Shown one piece after another: positions 34,073 to 42,387 of a DNA stretch of 64,000 nucleotides. This DNA comes from Granulicella sp. (GTDB lineage: Bacteria; Acidobacteriota; Terriglobia; Terriglobales; Acidobacteriaceae), in assembly GCA_027452215.1 (NCBI GenBank), contig DAIDGQ010000009.1, forward strand, positions 62,001-126,000, given 5' to 3'. The notes beneath the pieces were generated by a model. That model had not been told where the DNA came from and ran no database searches. It saw only the letters and a program-made list of their open reading frames with translations. A program made the translations under genes and the position numbers. Within the stretch, counting starts at the first letter, position 1; the number at the start of each line of letters is the position of its first letter.

Positions 34073-35041
34073 ATGGATACGAAGCTGCTTCTGGAATATG
34101 CCATGTTTGCTGAGGTCTTCGTTGGGATCGGCATTCTAATGCTGATGATGCGTAAGCGTTTGCTTCGCGACTTCGGCTTCCTCGCGGCGTTTCTCGCTGT
34201 TGATAGCTTTGAAAACAGCATTTCCATCCCTCTGCTCTTTTTCCGGCAGCATCTCGGTATCTCGAAGATTCTTTGTTACGAAATTTACTTTTACTCACAC
34301 TGGTTTCTCTTCTTCGTTGAGTACAGCCTATTGCTGATGGTTATCTATGGAGTGTTTCATCGTGCGATGAAGCCGCTAGAAGGATTACATCGGGCAGGCA
34401 AGATCATATTTCGTTGGGTTGGTGGGGTTTCATTGGCCCTTTCTCTGGTTATGGCCTTGGGTCCGCATATTGCAGGACAGTTCTACATCGCAACGCTGGC
34501 AGGCCAGATGCAGCAAGGCATAAGCATTCTCATCCTTTGCCTTCTACTGTTCGTATGTTTTTCCACGAGGTATTTGGGCCTTACTTACAGAAGCCACATC
34601 TTCGGCGTCAGCCTTGGGCTTGGCATTTTCGCGACTGTAAGCCTTGTTGAATCAGCATGGTATGCGACGGGAGTTGGTCAAACCGTTTATTCGCCGGTTT
34701 ATGTCGTAAGCGCGCTGGGCACTTGTGCTGCTTTGCTCACGTGGGGCACCTATTTTGCGATGCCGGAGCCGGAGCGGAAGATGATTCTGCTCCCAACCAC
34801 TTCGCCCTTCTTCCTATGGAACCGCATATCCGAGGCCTTGGGTGATGAGCCAGGTTTTGTTGCGATCGCGGGGTTTAAGCCAGAGATGCTGGCACCTGCT
34901 GAGTTGACGGTGTTCACGGCTGCTTCAAAGCACGCGCACAAGCGCAAGATGGAAGAAGAGGCTGCGCAACGCGAGGCTGAGGCTGCGAACGCAGCTGCGC
35001 AGCAGGCCTTAGCCATGCAGCCCATTGCGATGCAGCGGTAG
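34073..35041 (+). CDS. Seven-helix integral membrane protein, function unknown
   Basis: A 322-residue protein. ATG 34073 follows GGGAGG by ~8 nt; the track start 49 codons earlier overlaps the hairpin and is unlikely. Seven hydrophobic segments are visible, beginning LLEYAMFAEVFVGIGILMLM and ending VYVVSALGTCAALLTWGTYF. A cytoplasmic tail of ~85 residues ends in an Ala/Glu-rich coiled-coil stretch (KRKMEEEAAQREAEAANAAA). No catalytic motif or known receptor signature was recognised. GC is lower (38-50%) than the neighbours. The upstream secreted peptide and the hairpin over its ribosome-binding site suggest a regulated peptide-membrane-protein pair; role unproven. Confidence 0.8.
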   Translation: MDTKLLLEYAMFAEVFVGIGILMLMMRKRLLRDFGFLAAFLAVDSFENSISIPLLFFRQHLGISKILCYEIYFYSHWFLFFVEYSLLLMVIYGVFHRAMKPLEGLHRAGKIIFRWVGGVSLALSLVMALGPHIAGQFYIATLAGQMQQGISILILCLLLFVCFSTRYLGLTYRSHIFGVSLGLGIFATVSLVESAWYATGVGQTVYSPVYVVSALGTCAALLTWGTYFAMPEPERKMILLPTTSPFFLWNRISEALGDEPGFVAIAGFKPEMLAPAELTVFTAASKHAHKRKMEEEAAQREAEAANAAAQQALAMQPIAMQR

Positions 35042-35050
35042 TCGGCTCCG

Positions 35051-36241
35051 ATGGAGCCTGTAACCCATATGCTGACGGGCGCATGCCTGTCCCGCACTGG
35101 CCTTAATCGGAAGGCTGCCTATGCCACGCTAACGATGGTCGTGGCAGCTGAGTTCCCCGATGTCGACATGTTATGGGGCCTGCGGGGGCCAGTCGATCAA
35201 TTTCAGCACCATCGCGGTATTACGCATGCATTTTTAGGGCTGCCCTTTGAGGCAGCCCTTCTCGTTGCAGCAGTCTACTGCTGGCACCGGTGGCGGGTCG
35301 CCAGAGAGAAGCGCAGTGCCGGGGGCACTGGGGAAAGCAGACTGGGCCCTCGAGGAGGGGTGAAGTCGCTGACGGCTGCGCCAGTGCGTTGGGGCGTGCT
35401 GTACGTGTTGGCACTGCTGGCGCTCACAAGCCACCTGCTGCTGGACTACACCAATAGTTATGGAATTCGGCCATTTTTCCCGTTCAATGGCCGATGGTAT
35501 GCCGCATCGATCGCATTCATCTTCGATCCGGTGATGTTTGTGTTGTTACTGGGCGCTCTCACGGCGCCGTGGTTGTTTGGGCTCATCGGGTCGGAGGTGG
35601 GCGCTAAGAAGCAGCCATTCAACGCGCGGGGATGGTCAATTGCGGCGCTGCTGGGCGTTGTGGGGTGGTGGGGGTTGCGCGAGGTCGAGCATGGGCGCGC
35701 GATGCAGTTGGCAATGGCGCAGAGTATCGCAGGGCCGTCTGAGTCTATCGCTGCACCGGAGTCATCGGTAAACGATCAAAGTGCGCCCGCTCCTGACGAA
35801 CCGCCGCCGGTCTATTTGTCGGCCCAGAGGGCGCTGGCGAACCCGGATTTGCTGAGTCCATTTCGTTGGTCGACGGTAATGGATTTTGGACCGGTGTACC
35901 AGTTGGGTGTGGCCGATACTCGGACCGGGGAGTTGGCAATGGGCGAGACGACGTATCCGAAGCCGGGGAGGAGTTCGGTGGTGTTGGCCGCAGAAGGTAG
36001 CAAGCTGGGGCGAGCCTATATGGACTGGTCGCCGATGCCGTTTGTAGAGGTGAACCGCGAGTTGCCGACGGAGAACCCTGAGGGAAATCGGGATGCGAGC
36101 ACAGTGGTGACGTTTCGCGATCCGCGGTTTATGGGTGGGTGGATGGGAAGCCCGGCTCGGTCGGCGCTGTCGGGGACCGTCACCCTGAACGCTGCGGGGA
36201 AGGTTGTGCAGCAGACGATGGGTGGGAGGGTCGAGAAGTAA
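35051..36241 (+). CDS. YdjM/DUF457-type membrane-bound metal-dependent hydrolase
   Basis: A 396-residue inner-membrane protein. The N-terminus has the YdjM/LexA-regulated hydrolase motifs: THMLTGACLSRTGLNRK, AAEFPDVDMLWG and HHRGITHAFLGLP, likely metal ligands (His, Asp). Several transmembrane helices follow. A C-terminal domain of ~150 residues is extra (ESSVNDQSAPAPDEPPPVYL, then beta-rich GELAMGETTYPKPGRSS). The reaction is not established; the family is described as putative phospholipid or metal-dependent hydrolase. It starts 9 nt after the 7-TM stop, so it may be cotranscribed with it. Confidence 0.88.
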   Translation: MEPVTHMLTGACLSRTGLNRKAAYATLTMVVAAEFPDVDMLWGLRGPVDQFQHHRGITHAFLGLPFEAALLVAAVYCWHRWRVAREKRSAGGTGESRLGPRGGVKSLTAAPVRWGVLYVLALLALTSHLLLDYTNSYGIRPFFPFNGRWYAASIAFIFDPVMFVLLLGALTAPWLFGLIGSEVGAKKQPFNARGWSIAALLGVVGWWGLREVEHGRAMQLAMAQSIAGPSESIAAPESSVNDQSAPAPDEPPPVYLSAQRALANPDLLSPFRWSTVMDFGPVYQLGVADTRTGELAMGETTYPKPGRSSVVLAAEGSKLGRAYMDWSPMPFVEVNRELPTENPEGNRDASTVVTFRDPRFMGGWMGSPARSALSGTVTLNAAGKVVQQTMGGRVEK

Positions 36242-36396
36242 ATTTTCGGCTTTGGTTCCCGCAGTCGGCGGTGACTGAATGTTCTTTGAGGGATTAGCCA
36301 ATTCCCTTTGCGCTTGACGGGAAGTAAAGCACGTACAATGGGAGACAGTCGATTGCCTCGCGCACGGCGAACCCTTACCTCGAAGGCCTACTGATC

Positions 36397-36954
36397 ATGC
36401 TTGCCATTCTCGTTCTCGTGCTTGCCGCTTTAAGCCGCCTTCTGCCCCATGTATTTCACGGTGTGGCTTACAACTTTACCGCTGTCGGTGCAGGGCTCCT
36501 GTTCTTTGGGTCGCGGAGACCTCGCTGGCAGGCGGTGCTGGCCGTTGCCGTGATGGCGCTGATGGATGTCTTCCTGACGGTCAAGGTGTACGGGTATGCG
36601 TTCCATCTGAGCGGCTATCTGGCAACGTGGGCGTGGTATGCGGCGGTTTGTCTGCTGGGCAGCGCGCTCTTGCGGAGGGTGACGGTGCTGCGAGTTTGTG
36701 GAGGAGTCCTGGCTTCCGCGACGAGTTTCTTTTTGCTGAGCAACTTTATGGTGTGGGCGAGTGCAGCGTCTCTAGGTAGCGTGATGTATCCGCACACCCT
36801 GGCGGGTCTGGCGAGTTGCTACGCGGCGGGTCTGCCTTTTTATGGCAATGACCTGATGTCTACGGGCGTGTTTGCGGCAGTATTCTTCGGGCTTCCAGTC
36901 TTGGCAGAGCGGTTAGCGGAGTTGAGGGATTCGACGACTCAGCCAATGGCTTAG
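36397..36954 (+). CDS. DUF6580-like small membrane protein
   Basis: A 185-residue, strongly hydrophobic protein with about five or six helices. The conserved pattern NFTAVGAGLLFFG near the N-terminus, FVWA-type middle helices and Y-ND-L (LPFYGNDLMSTGVFAAVFFGL) near the end match my memory of DUF6580, which resembles the substrate-binding S-components of ECF transporters. No ATPase genes are adjacent, so transport is only a possibility. A possible -10 TACAAT lies 57 nt upstream. A terminator hairpin follows. Confidence 0.75.
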   Translation: MLAILVLVLAALSRLLPHVFHGVAYNFTAVGAGLLFFGSRRPRWQAVLAVAVMALMDVFLTVKVYGYAFHLSGYLATWAWYAAVCLLGSALLRRVTVLRVCGGVLASATSFFLLSNFMVWASAASLGSVMYPHTLAGLASCYAAGLPFYGNDLMSTGVFAAVFFGLPVLAERLAELRDSTTQPMA

Positions 36955-36978
36955 CAGCCAGGATCTACGATGGACGAC

Positions 36979-37005
36979 AAAGGCCGCGCAGTCATCGCGG
37001 CCTTT
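36979..37005. terminator. Bidirectional intrinsic terminator
   Basis: AAAGGCCGCG pairs perfectly with CGCGGCCTTT across a 7-nt loop, 24 nt after the DUF6580 stop and 30 nt from the stop of the convergent VTT-domain gene. A-run on one side and T-run on the other suit both directions. Confidence 0.85.
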
Positions 37006-37034
37006 ATCGTTGAAGCGTTATCGTTGGATGAGGC

Positions 37035-37691
37035 CTAAACGTCGTCTTCGACGGGGAGGGGAACGCCCTTGCGGCGATCAAAAACTTTGCGGACCATATA
37101 GAAGGCCAGCCAGAGCAGCGCAGCCGCTGTGATCCCGATGACTAGATCTACGTGCTCGTGAAAGAGGTGGCGAAGTGAGTGAAGAAGGGTTGGGCCGAAC
37201 CAGATGAGCAGCAGCGACCATATCAAAAACTGTACGAACTTCCCTACAAAGGTTGCCATAACAAAGGGGAGGGGCTTCATCTCAAAGACCCCCGCGGCAA
37301 ACTGAAAGACCTTGAGTGGCGTGGGCGGTGGGCCCATCGACGGAATCATGATGGCGAGAAACTCTTGCCGCTCGAACCGATCGCGCAGCCGCTCGTAGCG
37401 TTCGCGATTAATCTGCTTCATCAGGAAAAGCTCCCCGCCGGCGCGTCCGATGTAGAAGGGAACGAGTGAGCCAATCGCGGCGGCGGCAGCACCCACCAGG
37501 CAGTACACCAGAAAAAGGCTGTGGTTTGCCTTGACATAGAAAGCGAGCACACCGTCCAGGCCGCCTGGGATGGGAAGCAGTGCGGAGTCAATGATGGCGA
37601 GGCCAGCAACGCCCCAGATGCCGAGCGGCTTAAGCACCGTCAGCAGGACTAAAGAGAACTTATGCAAAAGTGCAATGGGTGCAAGTTTCAC
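37035..37691 (-). CDS. DedA/VTT-domain membrane protein
   Basis: A 218-residue membrane protein starting GTG. The VTT (SNARE-associated Golgi) domain is seen in GLAIIDSALLPIPGGLDGVLA, GSLVPFYIGRAGGEL and PSMGPPPTPLKVFQFAAGVF. The family moves or scrambles lipid carriers such as undecaprenyl phosphate across the inner membrane, or supports envelope homeostasis. This branch (YqaA-like) is less well studied. The start lies 5 nt after the mog stop, so both genes are an operon. Confidence 0.88.
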   Translation of the reverse strand: MKLAPIALLHKFSLVLLTVLKPLGIWGVAGLAIIDSALLPIPGGLDGVLAFYVKANHSLFLVYCLVGAAAAAIGSLVPFYIGRAGGELFLMKQINRERYERLRDRFERQEFLAIMIPSMGPPPTPLKVFQFAAGVFEMKPLPFVMATFVGKFVQFLIWSLLLIWFGPTLLHSLRHLFHEHVDLVIGITAAALLWLAFYMVRKVFDRRKGVPLPVEDDV

Positions 37692-37696
37692 GGAAC

Positions 37697-38233
37697 TTAT
37701 ATTCTACCGTTCGGGGCGCTAATGGCACTGGAGGTCGCATGCTCGGTGTGGCCTGACAGGAGATCGAGCGCATGGGGAAGTAGGGGCAGGACGGCGCGGA
37801 GGGAACTTTCGGCTCCGCGGGGGCTTCCGGGAAGGTTCAGGATAAGAGCGCTGCCTACAACCCCGCAGACGCCGCGGCTTAGGGCTGCGTAGGGGGTGTG
37901 GCGAGCACCGTCCTGACGGATAAGCTCGGCCAGGCCGGGGACGAGGCGCTCGCAGACAGCGAGCGTGGCTTCGGGGGTGATGTCGCGGGGTGCCAAGCCT
38001 GTGCCGCCAGTGGTGAGCACGAGGGCAACGCGGGCGGCTGCAGATCGGAGGGCCGGGATGAGTTGCGCGGGTTCGTCGGGCAGGATGGCCGTGTCGAGAA
38101 GCTCGGCGCCAGCCTCGGTAAGTAGTTTGGCCAGGGCAGGGCCGGAGAGGTCGGCCTGGGTTCCCGCGGCGCAGCGGTCGCTGATTGTAAGGACGATAGC
38201 GGTTCGTCCGGCGAGGGTCGTGGGGGGTGGCAT
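37697..38233 (-). CDS. Molybdenum cofactor biosynthesis protein (MogA/MoaB family)
   Basis: A 178-residue MoCF domain protein: [19 protein letters not shown], then the molybdopterin-binding [18 protein letters not shown] and the C-terminal [19 protein letters not shown]. MogA adenylylates molybdopterin before molybdate insertion; MoaB is a close relative. No other moa/moe gene is nearby, so the exact paralogue is open. TATCCT lies 6 nt before the ATG with no Shine-Dalgarno. The codons end mainly in C though the gene is on the minus strand, following local strand composition. Confidence 0.92.
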   Translation of the reverse strand: MPPPTTLAGRTAIVLTISDRCAAGTQADLSGPALAKLLTEAGAELLDTAILPDEPAQLIPALRSAAARVALVLTTGGTGLAPRDITPEATLAVCERLVPGLAELIRQDGARHTPYAALSRGVCGVVGSALILNLPGSPRGAESSLRAVLPLLPHALDLLSGHTEHATSSAISAPNGRI

Positions 38234-38239
38234 ACTTCA

Positions 38240-38245
38240 AGGATA
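38240..38245 (-). promoter_or_regulatory. Putative -10 element of mog (leaderless start)
   Basis: TATCCT on the minus strand ends 6 nt before the mog ATG. No Shine-Dalgarno is present. Confidence 0.45.
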
Positions 38246-38370
38246 GATGCGGCTGGGCATAATAGGGTTGAAGATGAGAAAATGAACAGGCCAGCGTCCT
38301 TTTGGTCTGGTGATTCGCTGCGGCGCACGCAACCTTAGCCGCGGTTGATTCGTCACAGACTAACGACCCG

Positions 38371-39477
38371 ATGCCAATAACACCTCAACAGATCGATCCA
38401 GAGTTGCCACGTCCCGAAGCTGAAACCCCACGGGGTGGAACCACCGAGAACGCTGTTGAGGCGCCGTCCAATGCGACGACGTCGGTGGTGCCGCACGACG
38501 CGGCGGGTCATGTGGTGACCGCGCCGGTGCGGATTCGCACCAATCGCTATGGAGAGCTGGAAGAGCATGAGCTCATACGGCTGCTGGATACCATTGAAGA
38601 TGAGCGAGCACGCGGACGGTTTCGCGAGTCGATTTACATTTCGATGTTTATCTGGCTGGCGATTGCTTGGGTGGCGTTTTACGGACCGAAGTATCTATGG
38701 CATTCGCCGCAGATTATCAGCCCGACGGAGGCGTTGCAGCAGCAAGCGATGGTGCAGTTGAACGCGCCGAGGCTTCCACACCATGTGCCATCGGCACCAC
38801 CGAAAATTGATCGAGGAACGCTGGACAAGCTGCGGACGATGGAGTCGAAGCGCTTACCCGCGCCTGTAGCTCCGACTCAGCCTCCACCCATGGCAATGCA
38901 GCCAACTCCCGAAGTGCCGGCTCCTGCAATGCCGTTACCCGTAGCGCCACGGCCAATGCCGCGCCCCTCCGCTTCCGTTCCTGATGCGCCGTTGCCTCAG
39001 GCACCGAGCCGCCCGAGCTTCAGCACGCCGGGCACGGCAAGCCAGGACATGCAGCAGGCGATGCAGGGTTCTGAACACGCGGGCGGAGGTGGAGGTGTGG
39101 GGATACGTGGTGGTACCGGCAAGGGAGCCGCGCTGGGGCAGGGCGTGGATATTCTTACCGATACACAGGGTGTTAACTTTCAGCCATATCTGCAGCGAAT
39201 TCTGCGCGAAATTTATGAGCAATGGATACCGCTCATTCCGGAAGAGGCGCAGCCGCCGCTAAACAAGCAGGGAGTGACGCTGATTCGCTTCACGATCAAT
39301 GCGGATGGGACAATTGCTGCGATGAACCTGGATGGATCGACACATGATGATGCTCTGAATCGTGCGGCGTGGGGTTCGATTACAGGGGTAGGACAATTTC
39401 CCCCGTTGCCGAAGGAGTTCCACGGACCGAACCTCGAACTGCGCATTCATTACCTGGTCAATAAGCAGACGGAGTAG
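38371..39477 (+). CDS. TonB-like energy transducer protein
   Basis: A 368-residue protein. A ~85-residue cytoplasmic N-terminus (LDTIEDERARGRFRES) precedes one transmembrane helix (IYISMFIWLAIAWVAFYG). A long Pro-rich periplasmic spacer follows (LPAPVAPTQPPPMAMQPTPE). A C-terminal TonB-type domain ends it: YLQRILREIYEQWIPLIPEE...VTLIRFTINADGTI...RAAWGSITGVGQFPPLPKEF. The domain order matches TonB/TolA-like proteins that pass proton-motive energy to outer-membrane receptors; no exbBD is adjacent. The cytoplasmic extension is longer than in E. coli TonB. A 76-residue membrane protein gene follows 5 nt on. Confidence 0.85.
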   Translation: MPITPQQIDPELPRPEAETPRGGTTENAVEAPSNATTSVVPHDAAGHVVTAPVRIRTNRYGELEEHELIRLLDTIEDERARGRFRESIYISMFIWLAIAWVAFYGPKYLWHSPQIISPTEALQQQAMVQLNAPRLPHHVPSAPPKIDRGTLDKLRTMESKRLPAPVAPTQPPPMAMQPTPEVPAPAMPLPVAPRPMPRPSASVPDAPLPQAPSRPSFSTPGTASQDMQQAMQGSEHAGGGGGVGIRGGTGKGAALGQGVDILTDTQGVNFQPYLQRILREIYEQWIPLIPEEAQPPLNKQGVTLIRFTINADGTIAAMNLDGSTHDDALNRAAWGSITGVGQFPPLPKEFHGPNLELRIHYLVNKQTE

Positions 39478-39482
39478 CTAGG

Positions 39483-39713
39483 ATGCAGAGCTTTGACAGC
39501 GAGCATCGTGGAGTCGCACCACAGATCCCTGAGCCGACGCCGGGGCTTACGCGTAAGCGTGCAGAGCTCGAGATTTATCGAGCCGAGCGCGAAACAATCG
39601 GGCGCAGGAGTATGGTGCGAGGATTGATTTTGCTGGCGGTTGTAGCTCTCGGCTGGAGTATCGCACGCGGAGGAATAGAGCGGGTGTTTGTCCCTGGCTG
39701 GTGGCGATTCTAA
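39483..39713 (+). CDS. Small single-pass membrane protein between tonB-like gene and miaA
   Basis: A 76-residue protein: a soluble N-terminus rich in Pro and Glu (PQIPEPTPGLTRKRAELEIY), then one hydrophobic helix VRGLILLAVVALGWSIARGG and a short tail VFVPGWWRF. No known family. It starts 5 nt after the TonB-like stop, and its TAA overlaps the miaA ATG (TAATG), so the three are cotranscribed. It may be a helper of the TonB-like protein or simply a small envelope protein. Confidence 0.7.
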   Translation: MQSFDSEHRGVAPQIPEPTPGLTRKRAELEIYRAERETIGRRSMVRGLILLAVVALGWSIARGGIERVFVPGWWRF

Positions 39714-40672
39714 TGTCTGCCCCCGGAGAGAACGACTATCCGTTGCTGGTGGTGGCTGGGCCTACGGCGAGTGGAAAGACCGCACTGGCGCTGCGTTTGG
39801 CGGAAGAATTGGGTGGCGAAATCGTCAGCTGCGACTCGGTTGCGGTATACCGGCTGATGGAGATCGGCACGGCGAAACCAACGCTGGAGGAACGGGCGCG
39901 GGTCACGCATCACTGCCTTGATTTGTATTGGCCAGATGAGGAGTGCACGGCAGGGGATTACGCTCGCCATGCGCGCGAGGCGATTGCGGGGATTCGCGAC
40001 CGCGGGCGGATTCCGATTGTTGCCGGCGGGACGGGTTTGTATCTACGAGCGCTGCTCGAAGGGCTCGCTCCGGCACCGCAGCGGGACGATTCGTTGCGCG
40101 AGCGGTTGAGAGAACGAGTCAAGCGCAAGGGGTCTGCATGGCTGCATCAACTGCTTCAGAGGCTTGATCCGCGGGCGGCGGAGCTGATCCATGCGAACGA
40201 TGTGCCGAAGTTGATTCGGAGTATTGAGGTGACGCTGGCAGCGCGCCAGCCGCAGACCGAGCAGTGGCAGGTGGGGCGTGATCCGCTGCAAGGATATCGC
40301 GCGCTGCAGATGGGGCTGGCACCGGACCGGGAGCGGTTATACGCGAGGATCAATGGGCGCGCTGCGGCAATGTTCGAGCGTGGTTTGGTGGTCGAGACGG
40401 AGATGCTGCGGGAGAGGTTTGGGGACGGTTGCCGTGCTCTGGGTGCATTGGGATACTCGCAAGCGATGGCGGTTTTGCGTGGCGAGATAACGCTGGATGA
40501 GGCGGTTGCCGCGGCACAGCAGGGGCATCGCAATTATGCAAAGCGGCAGGGTACGTGGTTTCGTCGGGAGGCTGGTATAGGTTGGCTCCCGGGCTTCGGA
40601 GATGAGAAAACAGTGCAGGATCAGGCGCTGGCTTTGGCGACGGCCCATGTGACCGGAGGTGTGACTTCGTGA
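39713..40672 (+). CDS. miaA: tRNA dimethylallyltransferase
   Basis: MiaA adds a dimethylallyl group to A37 of tRNAs reading UNN codons. The 319-residue protein has the P-loop VVAGPTASGKTALALRLAEE, SCDSVAVYRLMEIGTAKP, HCLDLYWPDEECTAGDY and the tRNA-contact IVAGGTGLYLRALLEG. The later ALGYSQAMAVLRGEITLDEA and NYAKRQGTWFRRE are also family marks. I start at ATG 39713, which overlaps the previous stop (TAATG), rather than the GTG 12 nt earlier. The next gene overlaps its stop by 4 nt. Confidence 0.96.
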   Translation: MSAPGENDYPLLVVAGPTASGKTALALRLAEELGGEIVSCDSVAVYRLMEIGTAKPTLEERARVTHHCLDLYWPDEECTAGDYARHAREAIAGIRDRGRIPIVAGGTGLYLRALLEGLAPAPQRDDSLRERLRERVKRKGSAWLHQLLQRLDPRAAELIHANDVPKLIRSIEVTLAARQPQTEQWQVGRDPLQGYRALQMGLAPDRERLYARINGRAAAMFERGLVVETEMLRERFGDGCRALGALGYSQAMAVLRGEITLDEAVAAAQQGHRNYAKRQGTWFRREAGIGWLPGFGDEKTVQDQALALATAHVTGGVTS

Positions 40673-41046
40673 GCGGCGTTCGGATCGATAAGTGGTTGTG
40701 GGCGGCGAGGTTCTTCAAGACACGTGCGCTCGCTTCGAAGGCCTGTGAGTTGGGGCGCGTGCAGTCAAGGGGACTGCCGGCGAAAGCAGCGCGGGAGGTG
40801 CGCGTCGGGGATCTGCTGCAGGTGCGAAATGAGGGTGGAGATTTCGTGATCGAGGTCATGGCACTGAGCGAGGTGCGCGGACCGGCAGCCGTGGCGCAGG
40901 GACTTTATCGCGAGACGGAAGAGAGCAAGGCCGCGCGGGCGAAGGTCGCAGAGGAGCGCAAGGCGATGTTCGCGGTGGACCCAGTGCCAGTGGGAAGGCC
41001 GTCGAAACGCGATCGGCGAGAGATCAATCGGTTTCGAGGGCGATGA
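40669..41046 (+). CDS. S4-domain RNA-binding protein (Hsp15/HslR-like)
   Basis: A 125-residue protein. GTG start overlapping the miaA stop (GTGA). The S4 domain is at the N-terminus: VRIDKWLWAARFFKTRALASKACELGRVQ, as in Hsp15, which binds 50S subunits carrying a stalled nascent chain and helps recycle them. The C-terminal part is highly charged (TEESKAARAKVAEERKA), ending RRRDRREINRFRGR-like basic sequence. Cotranscribed with miaA, so both act on translation. Confidence 0.9.
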   Translation: MSGVRIDKWLWAARFFKTRALASKACELGRVQSRGLPAKAAREVRVGDLLQVRNEGGDFVIEVMALSEVRGPAAVAQGLYRETEESKAARAKVAEERKAMFAVDPVPVGRPSKRDRREINRFRGR

Positions 41047-41058
41047 TACCCGGCAGCG

Positions 41059-42216
41059 TCAGGGCTGGGAGGCGGAGACGCCACCGTCCTGATTGACCCA
41101 ATATCCATTCCGGGCTTCGATGGACAGCTGTGGATAGTCTCGCAGCTTGAGCTGGATGTAGTGGAATCCAGGAGCGGGCGACTGCGGTTGGAAGCTGAGG
41201 ACGTAGCGGTTGGGGATATGGTTGGAGATGGTGAAGAGGTCGCGGTCGAGGGTCTTGACGTCCTTGAATTTGAAGTACTCGCCCCCGGTGAGATGAGCGA
41301 CGGACTCGGAGATGTTGCGGCGCAGGGCATTGCGTGCGGCGATTTCCGCGAGCACGGCAAGGCGTAACGGGGGGAGGAGTTCTTCGACACAGTTCAAGTT
41401 TTGAGCGGAGCGACTCTGACCGGGCTTGACGGGATTGCCGTCGGCGTCTTTACCGACGTCGCGACTGAAGCAGCCATGTTGAGGGCCAGGCTCGACGTCG
41501 TTGAACTTTGCGGCCTCGTGGGCCATCGAGGCCTTGGTGCTGTTGAAGCCGATGCTGTAGATGGCGGTGTTGGTGTCGCTGATGGCGTGGAGGGCGTCGG
41601 TGAGAGAGGTGTGGCTGCCCTGGTCGAGGGTTTCGGAGAGCAGCAGGATGGCGCGACGGTAGGTGGTGGGCTGCTTGCTGAGCATCTCGACCGCAAACTT
41701 GATGGCGTCGAGAACGGCGGCCTGTGGGTCGCCGGGATCCAGGTTGTTCAGGGATCGGGTGATGAATTCCAGGTTGGGAGTGAAGCCATGGAGGAGCACG
41801 GGCGTGCTGTCGAAGCCGACGACCGCGACCTTATGTTCGATATTGCCGACGAGGTTGTTCAGCATGGGGCCCAGGTTCCGATACTGTTCGAGGTGACCTG
41901 CCCCAGAGCCGCCGGTTTCGACGACAATCACCATGGCCAGCGGCTGGTCGCCGGTGTCCTGCTCAAGGTGGAGGGTTTGCTCAATCCCGTCGTCGGTTAG
42001 GATGAAGTCTTTGGCCTTGAGGGTGTAAACGAGTTGGCCGGATTTGGTGCGGACAAGCGCTGGGACAACGACAAGGCTGGAGCGAACAGTGATGGATGCT
42101 GCGGGAGGGTTGGACTGAGCGTCAGATTGGGCGTCTGGACCGGGCGACGTGGGAGCAGGCGACTGGGCTAGCGAGACGGATGCTGCGAGCAGCGCAATGA
42201 GGACGATGGGCTTCAT
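41059..42216 (-). CDS. Exported VWFA-related Acidobacterial domain protein
   Basis: A 385-residue protein of the VWFA-related family largely restricted to Acidobacteriota (TIGR03436). I start at MKPIVLIALLAASVSLAQS (42216), a signal peptide; the track start is 173 codons earlier in a non-coding extension. Typical sequence is VRSSLVVVPALVRTKSGQLVYTLKAKDFILTDDGIEQTL, then the VWA core (MVIVVETGGSG, VVGFDSTPVLLH, AILLLSETLDQGS) and the end NRYVLSFQPQSPAPGFHYIQLKL. The MIDAS DxSxS is degenerate (VETGGSG), so metal binding may be lost. Function unknown; probably protein binding in the periplasm. Confidence 0.9.
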   Translation of the reverse strand: MKPIVLIALLAASVSLAQSPAPTSPGPDAQSDAQSNPPAASITVRSSLVVVPALVRTKSGQLVYTLKAKDFILTDDGIEQTLHLEQDTGDQPLAMVIVVETGGSGAGHLEQYRNLGPMLNNLVGNIEHKVAVVGFDSTPVLLHGFTPNLEFITRSLNNLDPGDPQAAVLDAIKFAVEMLSKQPTTYRRAILLLSETLDQGSHTSLTDALHAISDTNTAIYSIGFNSTKASMAHEAAKFNDVEPGPQHGCFSRDVGKDADGNPVKPGQSRSAQNLNCVEELLPPLRLAVLAEIAARNALRRNISESVAHLTGGEYFKFKDVKTLDRDLFTISNHIPNRYVLSFQPQSPAPGFHYIQLKLRDYPQLSIEARNGYWVNQDGGVSASQP

Positions 42217-42387
42217 GGGGTAGGCTGGACCGGGTGTTGCGAGTTCAGTGTAGCGTTCAGGATTAGACGAAGGCGAGGCGCTGTCGTTGGCTATTGAGGT
42301 GCAAAGTGCAAGGGGAAACGATACCATGAGATGTTTGCCTCGCCCGGACGAAGACAGCGGGGCGGTGCAGAAAAGAGACCTAGTCGA

